Below, in pieces: positions 28,507 through 41,430 of a stretch of DNA of 64,000 nucleotides. The notes beneath the pieces are model-generated. The model was not told where the DNA came from. It was given only the letters and a program-made list of their open reading frames with translations, and did not search any database. The translations under genes and the position numbers were made by a program. Source of the DNA: Cyanoderma ruficeps (taxonomy: Eukaryota; Chordata; Aves; Passeriformes; Timaliidae). Numbering within the stretch: the first letter of the stretch is position 1; each line of letters opens with the position of its first letter. The stretch spans positions 14,346,645 through 14,410,644 of the forward strand of contig VZDJ01004378.1 of the NCBI GenBank assembly GCA_008694505.1, in the 5' to 3' direction.

Positions 28507-30636
28507 AATGACAATGTTTATAAACCAAATAATAAAATCTCATTGCCATAAAGGAAAAATGAATCTGCATTAGGGAAAAAAAACCTCCAACATTTCCTAA
28601 ATCAGAGCCTCAACCAGGATTCATGGACACTTCTTTATTTGAGCATCCATTGCACAAACACCAACATAATGCCTTCCTTATGAAGGCTTGGACACTTTGG
28701 CAGTAATGCATTTTAAATATTACCTTAATTCCAATGCAAGGTTTTATCCCTCGTGAATCTCGACTGAACAGAACAAAGCAGGATCATAATAGTGAGAAAT
28801 GTCAGTGTAGTGGCTGATAATACCATATCTAAATTTATGACATGTTATGTTAACATATAAATACAATATTTCTTGTGTCTTGATTCCAGTAAGCCCATAG
28901 AACTGAACTTATCTCTCTGTATTTCCTGCTTCCTGATAAAACTTCCCATCTTGTTTAATAATAGCTTATTTGTTGCAATGCATAGATGGAAATTTTTTTA
29001 CACTAAATTCACACAGGTAACAGAGTCTGAAGCGAGGATATACTCTAGAGAGGATATTCTTCTTTTGCAATGGAGCTGAAACAGATCTTTTTTCTGCAAT
29101 TAGGTGCTAAACATGACCTAATTTCCTGCACAAATACCAGAGCCTGATATACCTAGCCAGAAAATTATATTTTATTTTGGTAAGTAAAACAACCACAACA
29201 CCACACCAGCAACACCATATTTGAAAATTTACATTATTGTAATGGTATCCTCTAACTCTATAACACAGAGTACCCATATACCTGTAGAATCTTTCTGAAA
29301 TTTACTTGCTGTTATATGGTCTCTCTTCTGAATATAATGCGATTGAAGCTTCATAAAAGGTGTAGGAGTGGTAAACCACTGAAATAAAGCTGAAGTCTTA
29401 AATTTATACCCAGAATACAGACACAAACATAGTTGGCAAAACAGCACCCCACCTACATGCCTTCAGCACACATCACTCTAAGCAGTTAGCAATATTTATT
29501 CAGGCTCACTTCAGAAAAGACTTCAATCACATAATTAATTTGATTAATTAATTAATGGGTCCCATTGAAGCCCCACCAGCTGAAATGTCTCACATGATCA
29601 GACCTCAAGTTTTGCCTATCTGCACACAGGCACACATTCTAATTTCTCCTTTGATGACCTTCGGCATTTGGACACTTCTACAGTTCAAACAGAACTAAGA
29701 CTACTAATTCATCTTAGATAAACCATGAGACAAGCTTCAGATGGTACTCACTTTCATCCCTTACTGGAAGAGATCCACACTTCAAACAGTTTACAACATA
29801 CAAATAGCACAGAAAGACATTAGCTTTCCTCAGAGCCACCGAGCCATTCTGTGTGACTTTGCAGTGTCAATAAAAGCAATAACACAATAGCCAGCAACAA
29901 ATTATGGTTGAGCCTAGAACCTGAAAGGCCAAACAGATATCTTAAATGGAAACAAAGACTGAAAGTCTCAGCTGAAAGGGGATCTAGAGTACATAGTTTG
30001 GATGCAGTGCTCACAGCTCTCCCAAATGCGGAGTCACGGGGCCAAAGTCAGCATCTGTCCTAAGACTGCATGACTGCACATCGAAGGCTTTGGTACAGGT
30101 TCTCTCATACACAGTTCCACATGGTGAGGGGGAAGGCAGGGACAACCTGGAACCAGGACAACTGTTCTGTATAAAGATGCTCAGATGAGCACAAAAATCC
30201 ACTGTGTGACCCAAGGGCTAAGCCACACCCTCTACCCCGTCCATGTCACAACCTGTCAGACAGAGATGAGGGAGAACACCCGCTACATAACTGACTTCTT
30301 TGTGGCAAGATGGATCAGAGGCCACAGCTCTGCCTTATCAATATGTGATGCAGAAAATGCAGTGAGTAGAAGAAATCCAATATGAGAGTATCACTGTAAA
30401 TGTGAGAGACTAGTCAGGTCTGTGCTCCTGTCTCTAAAAGAGCTGGTGTGAGACTGCATGTTACTGACAGATTTATTTTAGAAATGTTTTAAACCCTGCT
30501 TTTAAAAGTGAAAAATAAAGCAAAAGCAGTACACTAAGCAATTGCAGTTTGGTTCTTGCAGTTTGGTTCTTGTAAGTAAAATAAATACGCAGTACTGCAA
30601 TACTGCCTCCTTGCATTTTAAGAAAGAATTTGCCTT
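28507..30636. other. Non-coding sequence, short exact tandem duplication
   Basis: No gene is recognised. At 30,544-30,571 the 14-mer gcagtttggttctt is present twice in direct tandem. Confidence 0.5.
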
Positions 30637-30735
30637 ACTGGATTGAGACAGTGGTCCATCTAGTCCAGTACCTACCTCATCTTCAAATACTGGACCTTAA
30701 TATAGCAACAGAGGAGGCAAGAAATATTCCACAGA
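30637..30735 (+). repeat. Old amniote interspersed repeat fragment
   Basis: The phrase 'ggtccatctagtccagta', preceded by 'ctggattgagacagt' and followed by 'gacc...caacagaggaggcaag', resembles an old repeat shared by turtles, crocodilians and birds ('actggatcagacc...ggtccatctagtccagtatcctg'). The exact family name is not certain. Confidence 0.5.
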
Positions 30736-31043
30736 GAGAGAGGCCAGCATACAACAAAGACTAAAAAATTATCTATTTTTAAAGTGTTTGATATTTACTG
30801 ACTCATTTAGTAATATTTTTCTATTTATACAAGCATCTAGGTTTGCTGAATTATGATCATTCATTATTTACTTGTGAAGTTAGCCAGTGTAAAGCACCTT
30901 CTGCAGCATTAGCTTTGATTTGTGATATAGGCATAGAAGATTACCAAACACCCAGGCAACACAAAAAGCTATGTGTGCTTTCACCTGAGTGCTACCCTGT
31001 ACTGTGGCTTTCCCCTTGGCATTGTCAAAGGGATGCTCACAGC

Positions 31044-31135
31044 TGAGGCGGCGGTATACAGCGCTGTCCTGGTGCCAAGAGACCTGTATTCAAGTCTCCT
31101 ATTACAAGATCAGCAAGATGTGAAGTGAGGCAACT
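31044..31135 (+). repeat. MIR-like, tRNA-derived SINE fragment
   Basis: 'caagagacctgtattcaagt' resembles the MIR core phrase 'caggagacctgggttcaaat', which holds a B-box-like TTCAA. 'tgtgaagtgaggcaa' follows roughly where MIR has its conserved '...gtgaccttgggcaa'. It is diverged and short. Confidence 0.4.
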
Positions 31136-34100
31136 AGAAAATGCAAGCTATGAATATAGTACAGATTAGGAGGTTTGATAAGCTTCAAAGATGAGGAAAA
31201 AAAGTTTTCTAACTTTTTGCACATTACATAAACAATTCTCCCAAGCCACAAAATATATAGGAGCTTCTGCTATAAGTGTCTAGCTAAGGGCTAAGGATCA
31301 AATCCATACAAAGCATTTTCCAGTGCTACTTCAAGCAACAGCCACAGCCGTAGTGCATTCTACAAATCACTGTACTGATGTATTCAGACAGAAGAAAAAG
31401 CTAAGAAAGCTTTTTTCAGTGACTTCATCCCATTTTATCTAACTATGTAGTGCCATGCCATACCTGGTAGTTATGCTAACTAATATAACTAGTAAAGCAT
31501 AAAGTCTTTCTCTTTTCTATCTCCAAAGTGTTTTTCAAAACACGACACGAAAGAAGCTATATGAAGATGCTTTGAATTGTTTATCTTAAAAATGTGACTT
31601 TTCTGCACTAGTAGTATGAAGAGGTACATTAGGTGGCCAGTATTATTTTGTTATCTCTGTTGATAAATAACTCACAACATATGGCAAACAAGAGTGGCTG
31701 GCTTGGGTACATAAAGAAACAAAGTATAAGCCCCACTATCTTCCCAAGTTCCACCAAGAGCAAAAGGAGGTAGCTCTGTAGCTGTCACCAGGAAAAATGA
31801 ACAACATTACTGTTGATGTTTCCACATTCATTTCTGTGTCTGGTGAATGTTCTTTATCTGAATTTCATCATGAGAAGTGTTTCAAAGTAAATATTAGTGG
31901 CTTATAAAACCAAATCAGTGAGCCAAATTTCCTGCTGAAATAGCCCTAAGAGTGAACTTGTGTTTTAAAAAAATATTTCAAATGTGAAAGTGTGTGTTTA
32001 CAATGGACTCTGTGAAGCTGAGTATACTATGTAATTGTTTTCTGATTTAAAAAAAAAAAAAATCCTTGTAAGTATGCACTTAAATCCAGTGATCTAAGGA
32101 TAATGGAGCAAATACTCTGGCTGGTTTAAAATGTCAGAGCTGCAACTACTCCAAAGGAGCAATGAAAGTCTACATCAGTTGGGAATATCCCTCAACACAA
32201 GAATGGTCGTGAACAGGGACAGGTCAGTTCTGCTGGCATAGGACCTTTCTGTTATATTCATCCTTACACAACTTTTCCTCAATGCCTTCAAAATTTAGCA
32301 TTGCAAAAGGTAAATGAAAAATGCATTTTCCAATAAAAAGCTATGGCTACCTGAATGACTTGGACATGCAATAAAAAAGTGATGAAAGACATTTAAATGA
32401 GATGTTTAAATACAGAGTGGAAATATGAAATGGAACATTAATTAATTAGATTGTAGGGTCTTCTGTTGCTTTAGCATCTGTATTACCATGCAGTCTTTGT
32501 TTACTGCCATTTATCTTCTTTGTTTGATGACACCTGACTAATAAATACATTGATGAATTGCATCTGTAAATGCCATCCATACATCACAAAAATAGGATGT
32601 ACTCAGTGCTTCTGGCACACTGATGCAAAAGGACTTTGTTTTATTTGAACTTACAGTACTTAACAAAGGAAATATTACTGCTCTGCTGGATAAATTTCCT
32701 GATTTTTATTTTAATTTTCAGTGAGCAAACAGCTGCAGAGTAATGTGACTTAATGAAGCATTTCTAATAAAATTCTGCAGAAGATAAAACAGAGGCATAG
32801 AACTGCTTGCTCACTGATAGTTGTATCATTCAGAATAATTTTTCAAGATGGTGATCACATTTCTGTGTAGATGAGTATTAGGTATTGTGATTTTTTGTCT
32901 TCCAAGCCAGTGATTTCCTTTAGTGAGATAACTAGTTAATGCTGTTGCATTAGTTATTTATAGTAAGCAAAACATATAACATAATAAATGCAACATCTTT
33001 CTAGTACATTATTTAGGCTTTACACTGGTTGGTAAGTAGCAACACAGACAGCAATAAATTTTGGTGTGAAGATGCTCAGATCTGAAAAACTTCATGGTTA
33101 TATTTTGCTTACCAAAAACATACTGCCTGTATCTGTAAAAATGTCCTTTATTAAGTCTGTCATCATCTGTGATGAAATTATGAAACTTCTTGGCTGCTAC
33201 ATTTTTCTCTGCCACAACAATTCAGTGTAAAGTATTATTTGCTGTATGTAAATCTAGATAAGGCTCAATGAATCATCACTTTGCAACCTGCCAGTAAGAC
33301 AATCTCCAATATCCATCTGTACACACATGTATTTATTTTCATTCAGAACAAGTTTTTCACGTATTCCCCACCAGAATAGTCAAGCACACTACAAGCATGT
33401 ACACATAAAGCTGAGATCCCTCGGATCATAAGAGACAGCAAAAAAAGTTACGCTCTGTGTCCAGTATGATTAAAGATACAGGCAACTTAGTCATCAGTCT
33501 CTGATTAAAACAGCAAGACAGAATCAAGATTTTTATCTCAGTTACCCGCTACCATCAGTGCATCTAAAATTAATACTACATTTTTGAAGAACCTTCTATG
33601 TACAAAAAAATATGCAAAACCAATGAGTAGTAAATCTGATTTGCTGTATCAACTGAGCAAAGCTTTCCACTGAAATTATGATACCTAGGTAGTTTACATT
33701 TATAAGAATAACTACTGGAACTGAAACTACACTACATTGGGACTACGTGAAACAAAACCCACATGGTTTTCAATACTGCCTCAGCAGCATCAGCTCTCTA
33801 AAATCAAATATTAATAGTGAAATTTAGATTAATTGCTTCACTACTGTTAATTATACACTCAGAAAACAATTTAAGGATCACTATGAGATGACAACACAAT
33901 TACTGTGAAAAAGTAAAATGAAACTTGTAACCTTTTCCACCTCTGATAAAAATGCCTTAGTATGCTCTTTCCCAACTTCAGCTAAGCTATCCTCCTAGCA
34001 CCACTGAACTACTATGTTTCGAGTGTGTACCCAACACAACAGGACAGAATCTTAATTTCTCAATTTGACTTAAATTGGCCCATAAAGTAGCTTTAAAGTG

Positions 34101-34849
34101 TTAAACATATAGTAGGCTGAATGCTAAAGTCTGAAACTAGTTGTTAAGACACAGAAACCAGATAACAATTATCATTTAGTCAATAGTAATTTAAATGTAT
34201 CCACTGTGGTGCAAAGACCCTACGACCCGGAATCCTTTATGGGGTTTTCAGAGATAGGAGTTGAGTATGTTTATTATTTAAATTGACAGTTCTGCAGGAG
34301 TCAAAGCACGGCTCTTTAAACACTGAGCCAGTGTCTACTGGGGGGAGAGTGGTAAAACTGAGGTACTTAAAAAAAATACTGATAAGCTCCAAGCAAAAGC
34401 TGGAAAGAGAGAACTGTAACTACACATAAAATTTAAAATGCTTTAAGCAATTATTTTAACTCTGGTAGGAATGAAACATACAGAACAGCAGTGCCTGGCA
34501 ACTCCTAACAGGGCAGTGCAAGCTCTTGCTCCTTATTCCTTGCATTGATAACCTGGTGTCCGATCCCACAGCTCCACAGGAATGAAGCAGCACAGGTTAT
34601 TTTAAAACTTTCTCTTGCTAAACTATGAACGGGGTGGAATAAGGGAAAAGCCCTCTCACTGTGGCATACAGAACCTGCAACATATTTAGTAGGTAAATAG
34701 ACTCACTTAATAAGATGTAAAGTAAGCAACGTGGAAAGACAAGGTATGTTTCATACTATATACACACAACTTAGAGAGCACTACACGTAGAAAGAAACAG
34801 AGTCATGAATCTTCCCTTTATCGCTTTGTTTGTTTGTTTTTAGAGGACG
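31136..34849. other. AT-rich non-coding sequence
   Basis: No gene or known repeat is recognised. This is the putative proximal intron if the minus-strand first exon in the neighbouring CpG island is real. Confidence 0.5.
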
Positions 34850-35363
34850 CATAAAGCGACCACCCGCTCTTTCAGCCGCTTTCTGAAGGCGGCCGATAAA
34901 GCGCCCGAGCAGAGTAACCCTCAAGCGCCCGAAGGTCCTGCGAGTTAGCGGCCACCCTTTCCATAAAAGTTGAAAACCGGATGGGTTCTCCTGCTCCCCC
35001 CGCCTCCCTCTCGGCTCTGTTGAACTGTTCTTTTAAGTAAAGACAAAGAAAATTAAAAGGCAAAACAAAAGCCTTGAGGATCGCCCGGCGAAAGGCTGTA
35101 GCCGGCTGCTCCAGGTGCCCAGCAGAAGGACGGCAAAGAAGCTCCTCTTCACATCTGGCTCCCTCCAACTTTAGGGCGACGGGAGTGCTCAGCCCGCGGC
35201 AGCTGCTCCGCACACCTCACCCCCGGCCCCGCCGCGGCCGCCTGCGCCCGCCGCCCGCGAGGTTTCCACCAACTGCGAAGAGCATCTCCCGGCGGACCCA
35301 CCAGCGCCCAGAGAGACACACAGACAGACAGACACACGACCCCGGAGCTCTCCGCTCACCTAC

Positions 35364-36115
35364 CTGCAGTCCCGATTCTTGCTAGAAATGCCTAGCGATC
35401 GGCCTCCCGTCCGGGGGGAGCTCCAGCCCTACCGCCCGGGCATCGCCGGCACACGCCCCGCGCCCCGCCAGCGCTCGGGGGCATGGAGCGGCTCCGTGCC
35501 GCGCTCCGCTCGGCTCCCCTCGGCTCGGCCGGGCTGGGGCAGCAGCCGTCCGCGGGGCCCGGCTCTCTCCCCTCGCCTCACTGGGAATACACCAGGAATC
35601 CGGCCAAGGGATGCTAGAGGAAGGCTGAAGTAACTGGGATCGGAGGGAGGACTGGAAGTATTTCTTGTGCACGATTTCAGAGTATTTAAAAAAAAATAAA
35701 AATAAAGAGGACGAAGTATGCTTGAGCTATTGGAAAAGCGGAGATGGGGAAGTCCTGCAGCCTAGTACGGCTCCGACCCCTACGCCAGCTGCGCGTGGTC
35801 CCGATTCAGCCCCGCCAGCAGAGGAAGGAGGAGAAGCCGGCGCGTCCTGCAGCAGTCCCTCCGTTAGAGCATCTCTGATTGGTGTGCCTTCCACACACAA
35901 CACGACTTCCCCCTCCTGCTGCCTCCTTTTCTCTCTTGGGAAAAGTAATTGGAGAGCGAGAGCTTCACCTTCAGCAGCAGCCTCCCGCGCCCAGCCTGCG
36001 CGCACCGCACCGCGGAAGGGCGCGGAGACGCCCCGGGCGCCCGGATAGACAGAGGCAGTTCCAAGCGCGCCCTCCGCGGCGGGGGGGAGGGAGGAGGTGG
36101 GAGGAGGTGGGGAGA
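35364..36115 (-). other. Candidate first (non-coding) exon of a host gene
   Basis: On the minus strand a TATA-like ATAAATA lies at 36,142-36,148, so transcription could begin near 36,115. A strong splice donor CTGCAG|GTAGGTGAGC follows at 35,364/35,363. A second donor, GTGAGC, starts 4 bases further on at 35,359. No long initiator-ATG frame with a recognisable protein runs through it, so it would be a 5' UTR exon of about 750 bases. The gene is not identified. A weaker donor for a divergent + transcript, AAG|GTGAGA, is at 36,933/36,934. Confidence 0.4.
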
Positions 36116-36141
36116 GGGAGAGACGCCCTTCTCCTCCCCCG

Positions 36142-36148
36142 TATTTAT
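36142..36148 (-). promoter_or_regulatory. TATA-like box
   Basis: The minus strand reads CCGGATAAATACGGGG across 36,138-36,153. ATAAATA is a good TATA variant in an otherwise GC-rich context and sits upstream of the candidate first exon. Confidence 0.4.
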
Positions 36149-36720
36149 CCGGCCACTCGCGGCTCCCCTCCCTAGCCCTTATGAGGGAGCGGGTCCCAGC
36201 GGCCGCTCTTCTGTCTGACCAAGGAGCGGGGCTCAGCCGGCAGCGCCCACCGCCGCCGCCCCCGCGGCCCGCGCACACCGGGGCTCGGGCCTCCTCCCTG
36301 CGCCGCCCGCTCCGCAGCGCCGCTCTCCCTTCTCTCCTCTCCCCTCCGAGTGGCGGGGCGGGGGTGCGAAGTTTACGCACACGCGCATGTGGCCGGGGAG
36401 ATGCCGGCGGCCCCTCCGCCGCTCCGTGGGACCCCTCTGCCCTTGCGGTGGGAGGCTGGGGCGCCGGGCGGGCAGGGGGCCGCAGGGCAGCTACCCCTGG
36501 GAAGGGGGCCCGCGGCTGTCGGAGCAGGGGCAGGAGGGACGCGGTGGCGCCGGCGGCAGCCAAAAACTGGACTGTGTCTCCCTCCAGAGGGAGAAGAGAG
36601 TCACGCACGGCAGCTCCGGCGGCGGGAGAGCCGAGGAGGACTCGGCCGGGCCCCGCTTCCCTGGGCGCTGGAGTGGCGAGCTTGGTCCGTGCACCTGCGC
36701 TCGAGAGGTAGTGAGGAAAG

Positions 36721-39431
36721 GTAGTACGGGTCAGGTCCTGAAGGCCTCCTGTTTCTCCTAAGACGGCTTTAAAGAAGGGTGGCGGGTCACGGTCTCTGCC
36801 ATGGCTGCTGATTAATAAGGGGAAATGTTGCTGAGTAAGGATAATTAAAAGCAGGGTTTCATAATTTATTCTGCTGTGTTCTGTGCCGTTCAAAAGGTAG
36901 TGCAGAGAAGTGGAGAGGAGAGATCTAAAAAAGGTGAGAAAGAAACCTCATTGCAGTGATATCAGAGTCAAATTCTCAGTTTTGTGCTATAATTCTGGTC
37001 CACTCCTAGATTAAATGAGGATGAATGCATGCAGCATTGAGAAGTAGTGATATACCTGACCATCTGTTGGGGTTTTTTTTCAATTCTGCAAGCTAGTATA
37101 ATGGCCAGTTTTCAGAAAAGAACCTTTTGCCCAGTCCTTAACTGTTACCATATCTTACATGTTCATAATCAACTCTGTCACAAACAGAAGAGGGAAGTGA
37201 AACTGTTCTCTTCTTGCTATTGTTCATGCTAGAGTTCTTCCATGGAAGCAAGCATCAGTAGAATGTCTGAATTCTTTTGTCTTTTTTTTTTTTCCCAAAG
37301 CAGACCTAAAGNAAAAAGGAAAAGAGAAAGGGGCAAAATGAAGGCTTAATGTGAACTACTCTGTATGCATGATGCAGCTGTAGGATGAAATACAAAGAGG
37401 CTGGTATTGAAAGGGCAAGTTAAAAGTAGCCTGGTATGTGACTGTCACAAGTGCTGTTGCAGAAAGCACTGCAGTACATGCTGGATGCTGACTGCAGCCA
37501 AATTAAGAGGCTGCTGGTTGTAAAGACAAATATGGTCTTGTCTCATTCATTGGAAGCTGATACAATAACTTCAGAATTTCCCTATTTGGTAACCATGTTT
37601 CTAGATTTGCAGACAGGTAAAGAATAATTTAGAGGGAACTGGAAAAAAGCCAAGATTGTGCTGCTATCAGTACCACAATTTCAGGAAAAGAGATAGATCC
37701 AGACTAAAGTCGATCCATAGGGTTTGGATGCTCCTGCCTCACCAATTCCAAATGATCAGGGCCCCTGAATACATTGTAGAAAGGGTAATCTTTCCAGCTC
37801 CCTGCCTCAGTGTAGGACCACAGGTATTGCTACTCCATTAAAAGCAGTGAAAGCACACCAAAAATATAACTAGGGGAACTAAAATGCAACTACAGCTGCT
37901 GTGGCACTTCAGATGTGGCCAACACCTTGTTACTATAGGAACACATGTCTCTTACCTGCATGTTCCATTGCACTCAAGTTGACTGCATGTTCTAAGGATA
38001 CTTGGTAGTTTCATATCGGTGTCCTGCTGTTGCAGAAATCTGGTAAACACAGCAGAAGACACAGATCTCTTATCACTCTTTTGAAACAAGCCCTATGCAA
38101 ACAACTAAAGAAAAAGTAGCAGACAAAGCTGTAAGTAAGCTGAACTGTTCTGAAACACAAGAATTTTGTCAGTGAAAATACTGAAAAATGTAGTCTTTGT
38201 TTATGTCATAATGCTGCTGTGCATGAGCAGTTCCAAATCTCTTTGTACAACACCTGCAAATCTGAACAAATCTGCAGTACTCACAGCTTGTGTGACACCA
38301 TGCATATGAAAGCATGTCCTAAAAGACATGCTTTCAGAAAGCTTCTCTGCTTGCTTTCACAGTATGGTCAACACCCCTGGGAAGAACTGAAAGGATCTGT
38401 TGCACCTATAGAGTGCAGCTGGTTTTGCAGATGCTTACTTGGTAATTCTGACTCATCTCCAAAGGTGCCTTTGTATATGCTGCACACATGTGATACGATA
38501 AATTTACCATTTTCTGGAAACACCAGATTGGCAGTCTTTGTCTGTATTTATACAGCCTGTCTGTACACAGCCTGTATTTATATCTTTTCTGACTGGAAAA
38601 TCCCAGCTGAATACTGTGGCCCTACAGCACAATGCAGTTATGAACCACAATTATTACATGAATGTTCTCTCTTTATTCCTTCAGCTTGTTTCATTTTTGA
38701 GTTAGTGTCACTATTTCTTACTTTTCATCAATTTGTAGGTCTCTTCCTACAAATGCTTCCTACATGCTAAAAGACAAACATAAGACATGAAAATGGGCAT
38801 TGGTACTTGCAACAGGTGTAGTATTTGGAACAACTTCAGCATTTCCATTTCAAGGTGAATAGCACAGCATGAAAATCAGGAAAGAAAAACTTGTTTCTGA
38901 CTAGTTATGTGTGGATCTGGTGTTTATGTCTTTTAAATAGTAATTTTACTCGCATGCATGTTCTGAGCTGCTAAATGGAAAAAAGGAAATTTTATATTTT
39001 GATAGCCACATGTAGATTTACTCTCTAAGAACTGACACCAATGTCAGTACTGTTCATTAATATCTAGCAACAGTTTTTGCTCTTTTATCTTTCTGAAGTG
39101 ACTCTTTCTGCCCACCACTCACCATGCTACTAATCTACACTAGCTAAAAGAGCCAGTTTTGGCACTGCTTTTTATTTTAGCAGTTAGGTCCTTGGTTTCT
39201 GATTTTGTAATCAATCTCATAATAAATCAATCCTAATCTCAAGACTAGGATTTTAGTTGGGTTTTCCAACTATATTAATATTGAGCTTCACATGCTAAAA
39301 TAAGCAGCAGCTCAGACCACAGTGCTCACCAGGAATACCTCAGTGTAAGGAGATATATAGTGATGTAGAGCCTGATGTACAGCGGCATCCTACAGCATTC
39401 CTTTATTGTATCCCATAAAGATAGGGAAGAT
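36721..39431. other. Non-coding sequence with one unresolved base and a perfect hairpin
   Basis: No gene is recognised. An 'n' at 37,312 next to an A-run marks an assembly uncertainty. A perfect 12-bp inverted repeat lies at 38,307-38,336. At about 38,541-38,584 a 'cctgt...tatttat' unit is imperfectly duplicated. Confidence 0.5.
38307..38336. repeat. Perfect 12-bp hairpin, 6-nt loop
   Basis: TGAAAGCATGTC (38,307-38,318), loop CTAAAA, then GACATGCTTTCA (38,325-38,336). No known element or function is attached. Confidence 0.8.
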
Positions 39432-39578
39432 GAAGCAAAGGATCTCAAATGTCAGCTGTTGTAAACTATTTGTGGTTATCACCCTGACATTGTGTGAGCT
39501 GAGGCAGTTCAACAGTGCCTACAAGTCCCCTTTGCAATGTGTGTACAGATACACAGACACACAATCATGTTTTTATTA
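39432..39578 (+). repeat. Duplicated segment, copy 1 (block order A-B)
   Basis: Block A (39,432-39,492) and block B (39,493-39,578) have nearly identical reverse complements at 42,320-42,380 and 42,401-42,490. About 3 mismatches are seen over about 149 bp. In copy 1 the order is A then B; on the minus strand at copy 2 it is B then A. The unit, about 150-170 bp, behaves like a satellite monomer cut at two different points. Confidence 0.85.
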
Positions 39579-40189
39579 AAGGTGAGAATCTGGTCCACCA
39601 AGTTAAATTCTTTAAAAGCTCTGCTACATTCTAGATGTTCATATACAAAAATAAAAGCAATTGACTCCTGAAAAACTGATGGAAATGAAAAGGTGATGGA
39701 GCAAAGTTATTCTGGGGTTCCTTAATAAGTCTCCCACAGGCATTTACTAGAATCATGCTGGCTGTTGCATTTTGAAGGAGAAAAGGTTTTTAACTAGTTT
39801 GCTGGAATCATCATTGATCTTTCAAAGCTTCCACATAAAATGGAAAAACTGACTGCAAAACAATAACAGAAGTAACAGAAAGTCTTTCTTTTCTATAATA
39901 TGTAAGTTACGCAAATAAACACTATGGTTTGGGGGGCGTTTTACAACTTAAAAGCATTCTCCTAAAATATAAATCATATGTATGCTTATGCATACTAACA
40001 TAAATGCAGCTTAAGTATTTAAAGTATTAAAGCAATCACATCTTCCAGGATGGGGAAAAACAATAACAACAAAAATAAAGAGGAACAAAACTAACCCACA
40101 GATACATGTATATTCAAGGTAATTTTGGGAGCAACACTTTATTGTGTTCATTCAAGATGAGAAAAGGCTGGGAATCAGGGAGAAAATAG
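39579..40189. other. AT-rich non-coding sequence, nothing recognised
   Basis: No coding or repeat signal was recognised. Confidence 0.5.
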
Positions 40190-41430
40190 GTTGAAAAGGA
40201 TTTCTGGAAGTCTGGTTGGGCTGAAGATCCCAATCTCAGTCATGCATGGGCTGACTTCAAAGTTAAACGAGGTTGCTTAGGGCTGTGTCCAATGGCTTCA
40301 GATACCTTCAAGGACAAAGATTGTGCCTACCACTCTCTTTGTCCCTTTTCCAGCCTTTGGCCTCCCTCACTGGAAAGGTTTTCCTTCCTTACGTCCAAGC
40401 AAATTTCTCGTTCTGCCTTCAGTTACCTCAACCCCTTGCTATGTACTTCCAAGAAGCCTCTGGCTCCATTTTCCCTGTAATCATTCATACACAGTTGAGT
40501 GCAGCAGTTATTTCTCCCCTTTCCCATCTTTAAAGGGCAAACACAGCTATCAGTTTTCTCATATGTCATGCCTTCATCATGCTAGCACACATGGCTGACT
40601 CCTGTTCAACTTGTTCACCAGCATCTCCAGGCATATTTCTGTAAGAATGTTTGCTAGATAGTGCCAACCTTGTACTGTTGCATGGGGTTATTCTGTCCCA
40701 GGTGCTGGACTTGCATTTGTCTTTGAACATCATGAGATTTCTGTGAGCTCAATTCTCCAGCCTGTTTTCTCCTCACCCTCCAGTGTATTGACAGCTCCCA
40801 ATATTTGGTATCACCTACTGGGAAAGTTTGCCACCGTCATCCAGGTTGTTGGTGAAGACTGTCAGCAGTTTAGCTTGAGTACTGAACTTGGGGAAATGCC
40901 CCTACTGACCAGCCACTGCACTTCAAGACTTGCAGTTCTATCAATCTGCACTCCTTTTCTAAACTACCCGTCCAGCCTAGGTCTGCCCAGTTTGGCTATA
41001 AGGATGTTGTGGTACACCATGTCAAAAGTCTAACAAGTCAAGATAAACACCCACTGCTCTTCCTCAGACAGACAGCCATATCATTGTAGAAGGTGTTTAC
41101 ATTGGTCAGGCAGAATTTGCCTTTACAAAATCCATATTGGTTATTCCAAATCACCTCCTTGCCCTTCATGCGTGTGGAAATTACTTCCAGGAGAATTTTC
41201 TCCATAATCTTCCTGCAAAATGACCTGTAGTTCCCCACATCCTCTTTCTTGACTTTACTGAAAAAAATACTTACATATTTACTATTTTTCAATTATTTGG
41301 GACCTTCTCCTGTCACCATGATCGTTTGTAGATGTTATGGAGTGGTCTCATAATAACATCAGCCCACTCCCTCAGGGCATTTGGACACACCTGGTCCCAC
41401 AGACTACTGTATGTCCACTTAGATGATCCC
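40190..41430 (-). repeat. CR1 LINE, ORF2 and 3' part, reverse orientation
   Basis: On the minus strand a broken reverse transcriptase reading includes 'KKEDVGNYR', 'KIMEKILLEVI', 'KEVIWNNQYGF' and 'KGKFCLTN' (within 41,038-41,292), which is the familiar CR1 RT region. On the + strand the antisense phrases 'ggttattctgtcccaggtgc', 'tccataatcttcctgcaaaa' and 'ctccctcagggcatttgg' match CR1. The 3' end side lies near 40,190-40,500. Stops and indels are frequent, so the copy is dead. Its edges are approximate. Confidence 0.85.

Larger units (their letters stand above)
34850..36720. promoter_or_regulatory. CpG island, host promoter region
   Basis: GC content and CpG density rise sharply from about 34,850 and fall after about 36,720, against strongly AT-rich flanks. 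There are many CGs and GC-box-like motifs, and a purine-rich, quadruplex-prone run at about 36,078-36,122. Long open frames on both strands (up to 388 codons on the minus strand) are explained by the low stop-codon frequency of GC-rich DNA and show no domain. The island most likely marks the promoter of a host gene whose coding exons lie outside the window or were not recognised. Confidence 0.85.

Noticed and set aside
31044..31135. Possible tRNA gene
   Set aside because: Only a B-box-like word is present; there is no cloverleaf, and the flanking text fits a MIR-like SINE better.
35727..36893. 388-codon open frame on the minus strand and several overlapping frames on both strands in the CpG island
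   Set aside because: GC-rich sequence rarely contains stops. The translations are Pro/Arg/Ala/Gly-rich with no domain, and the frames overlap on both strands.
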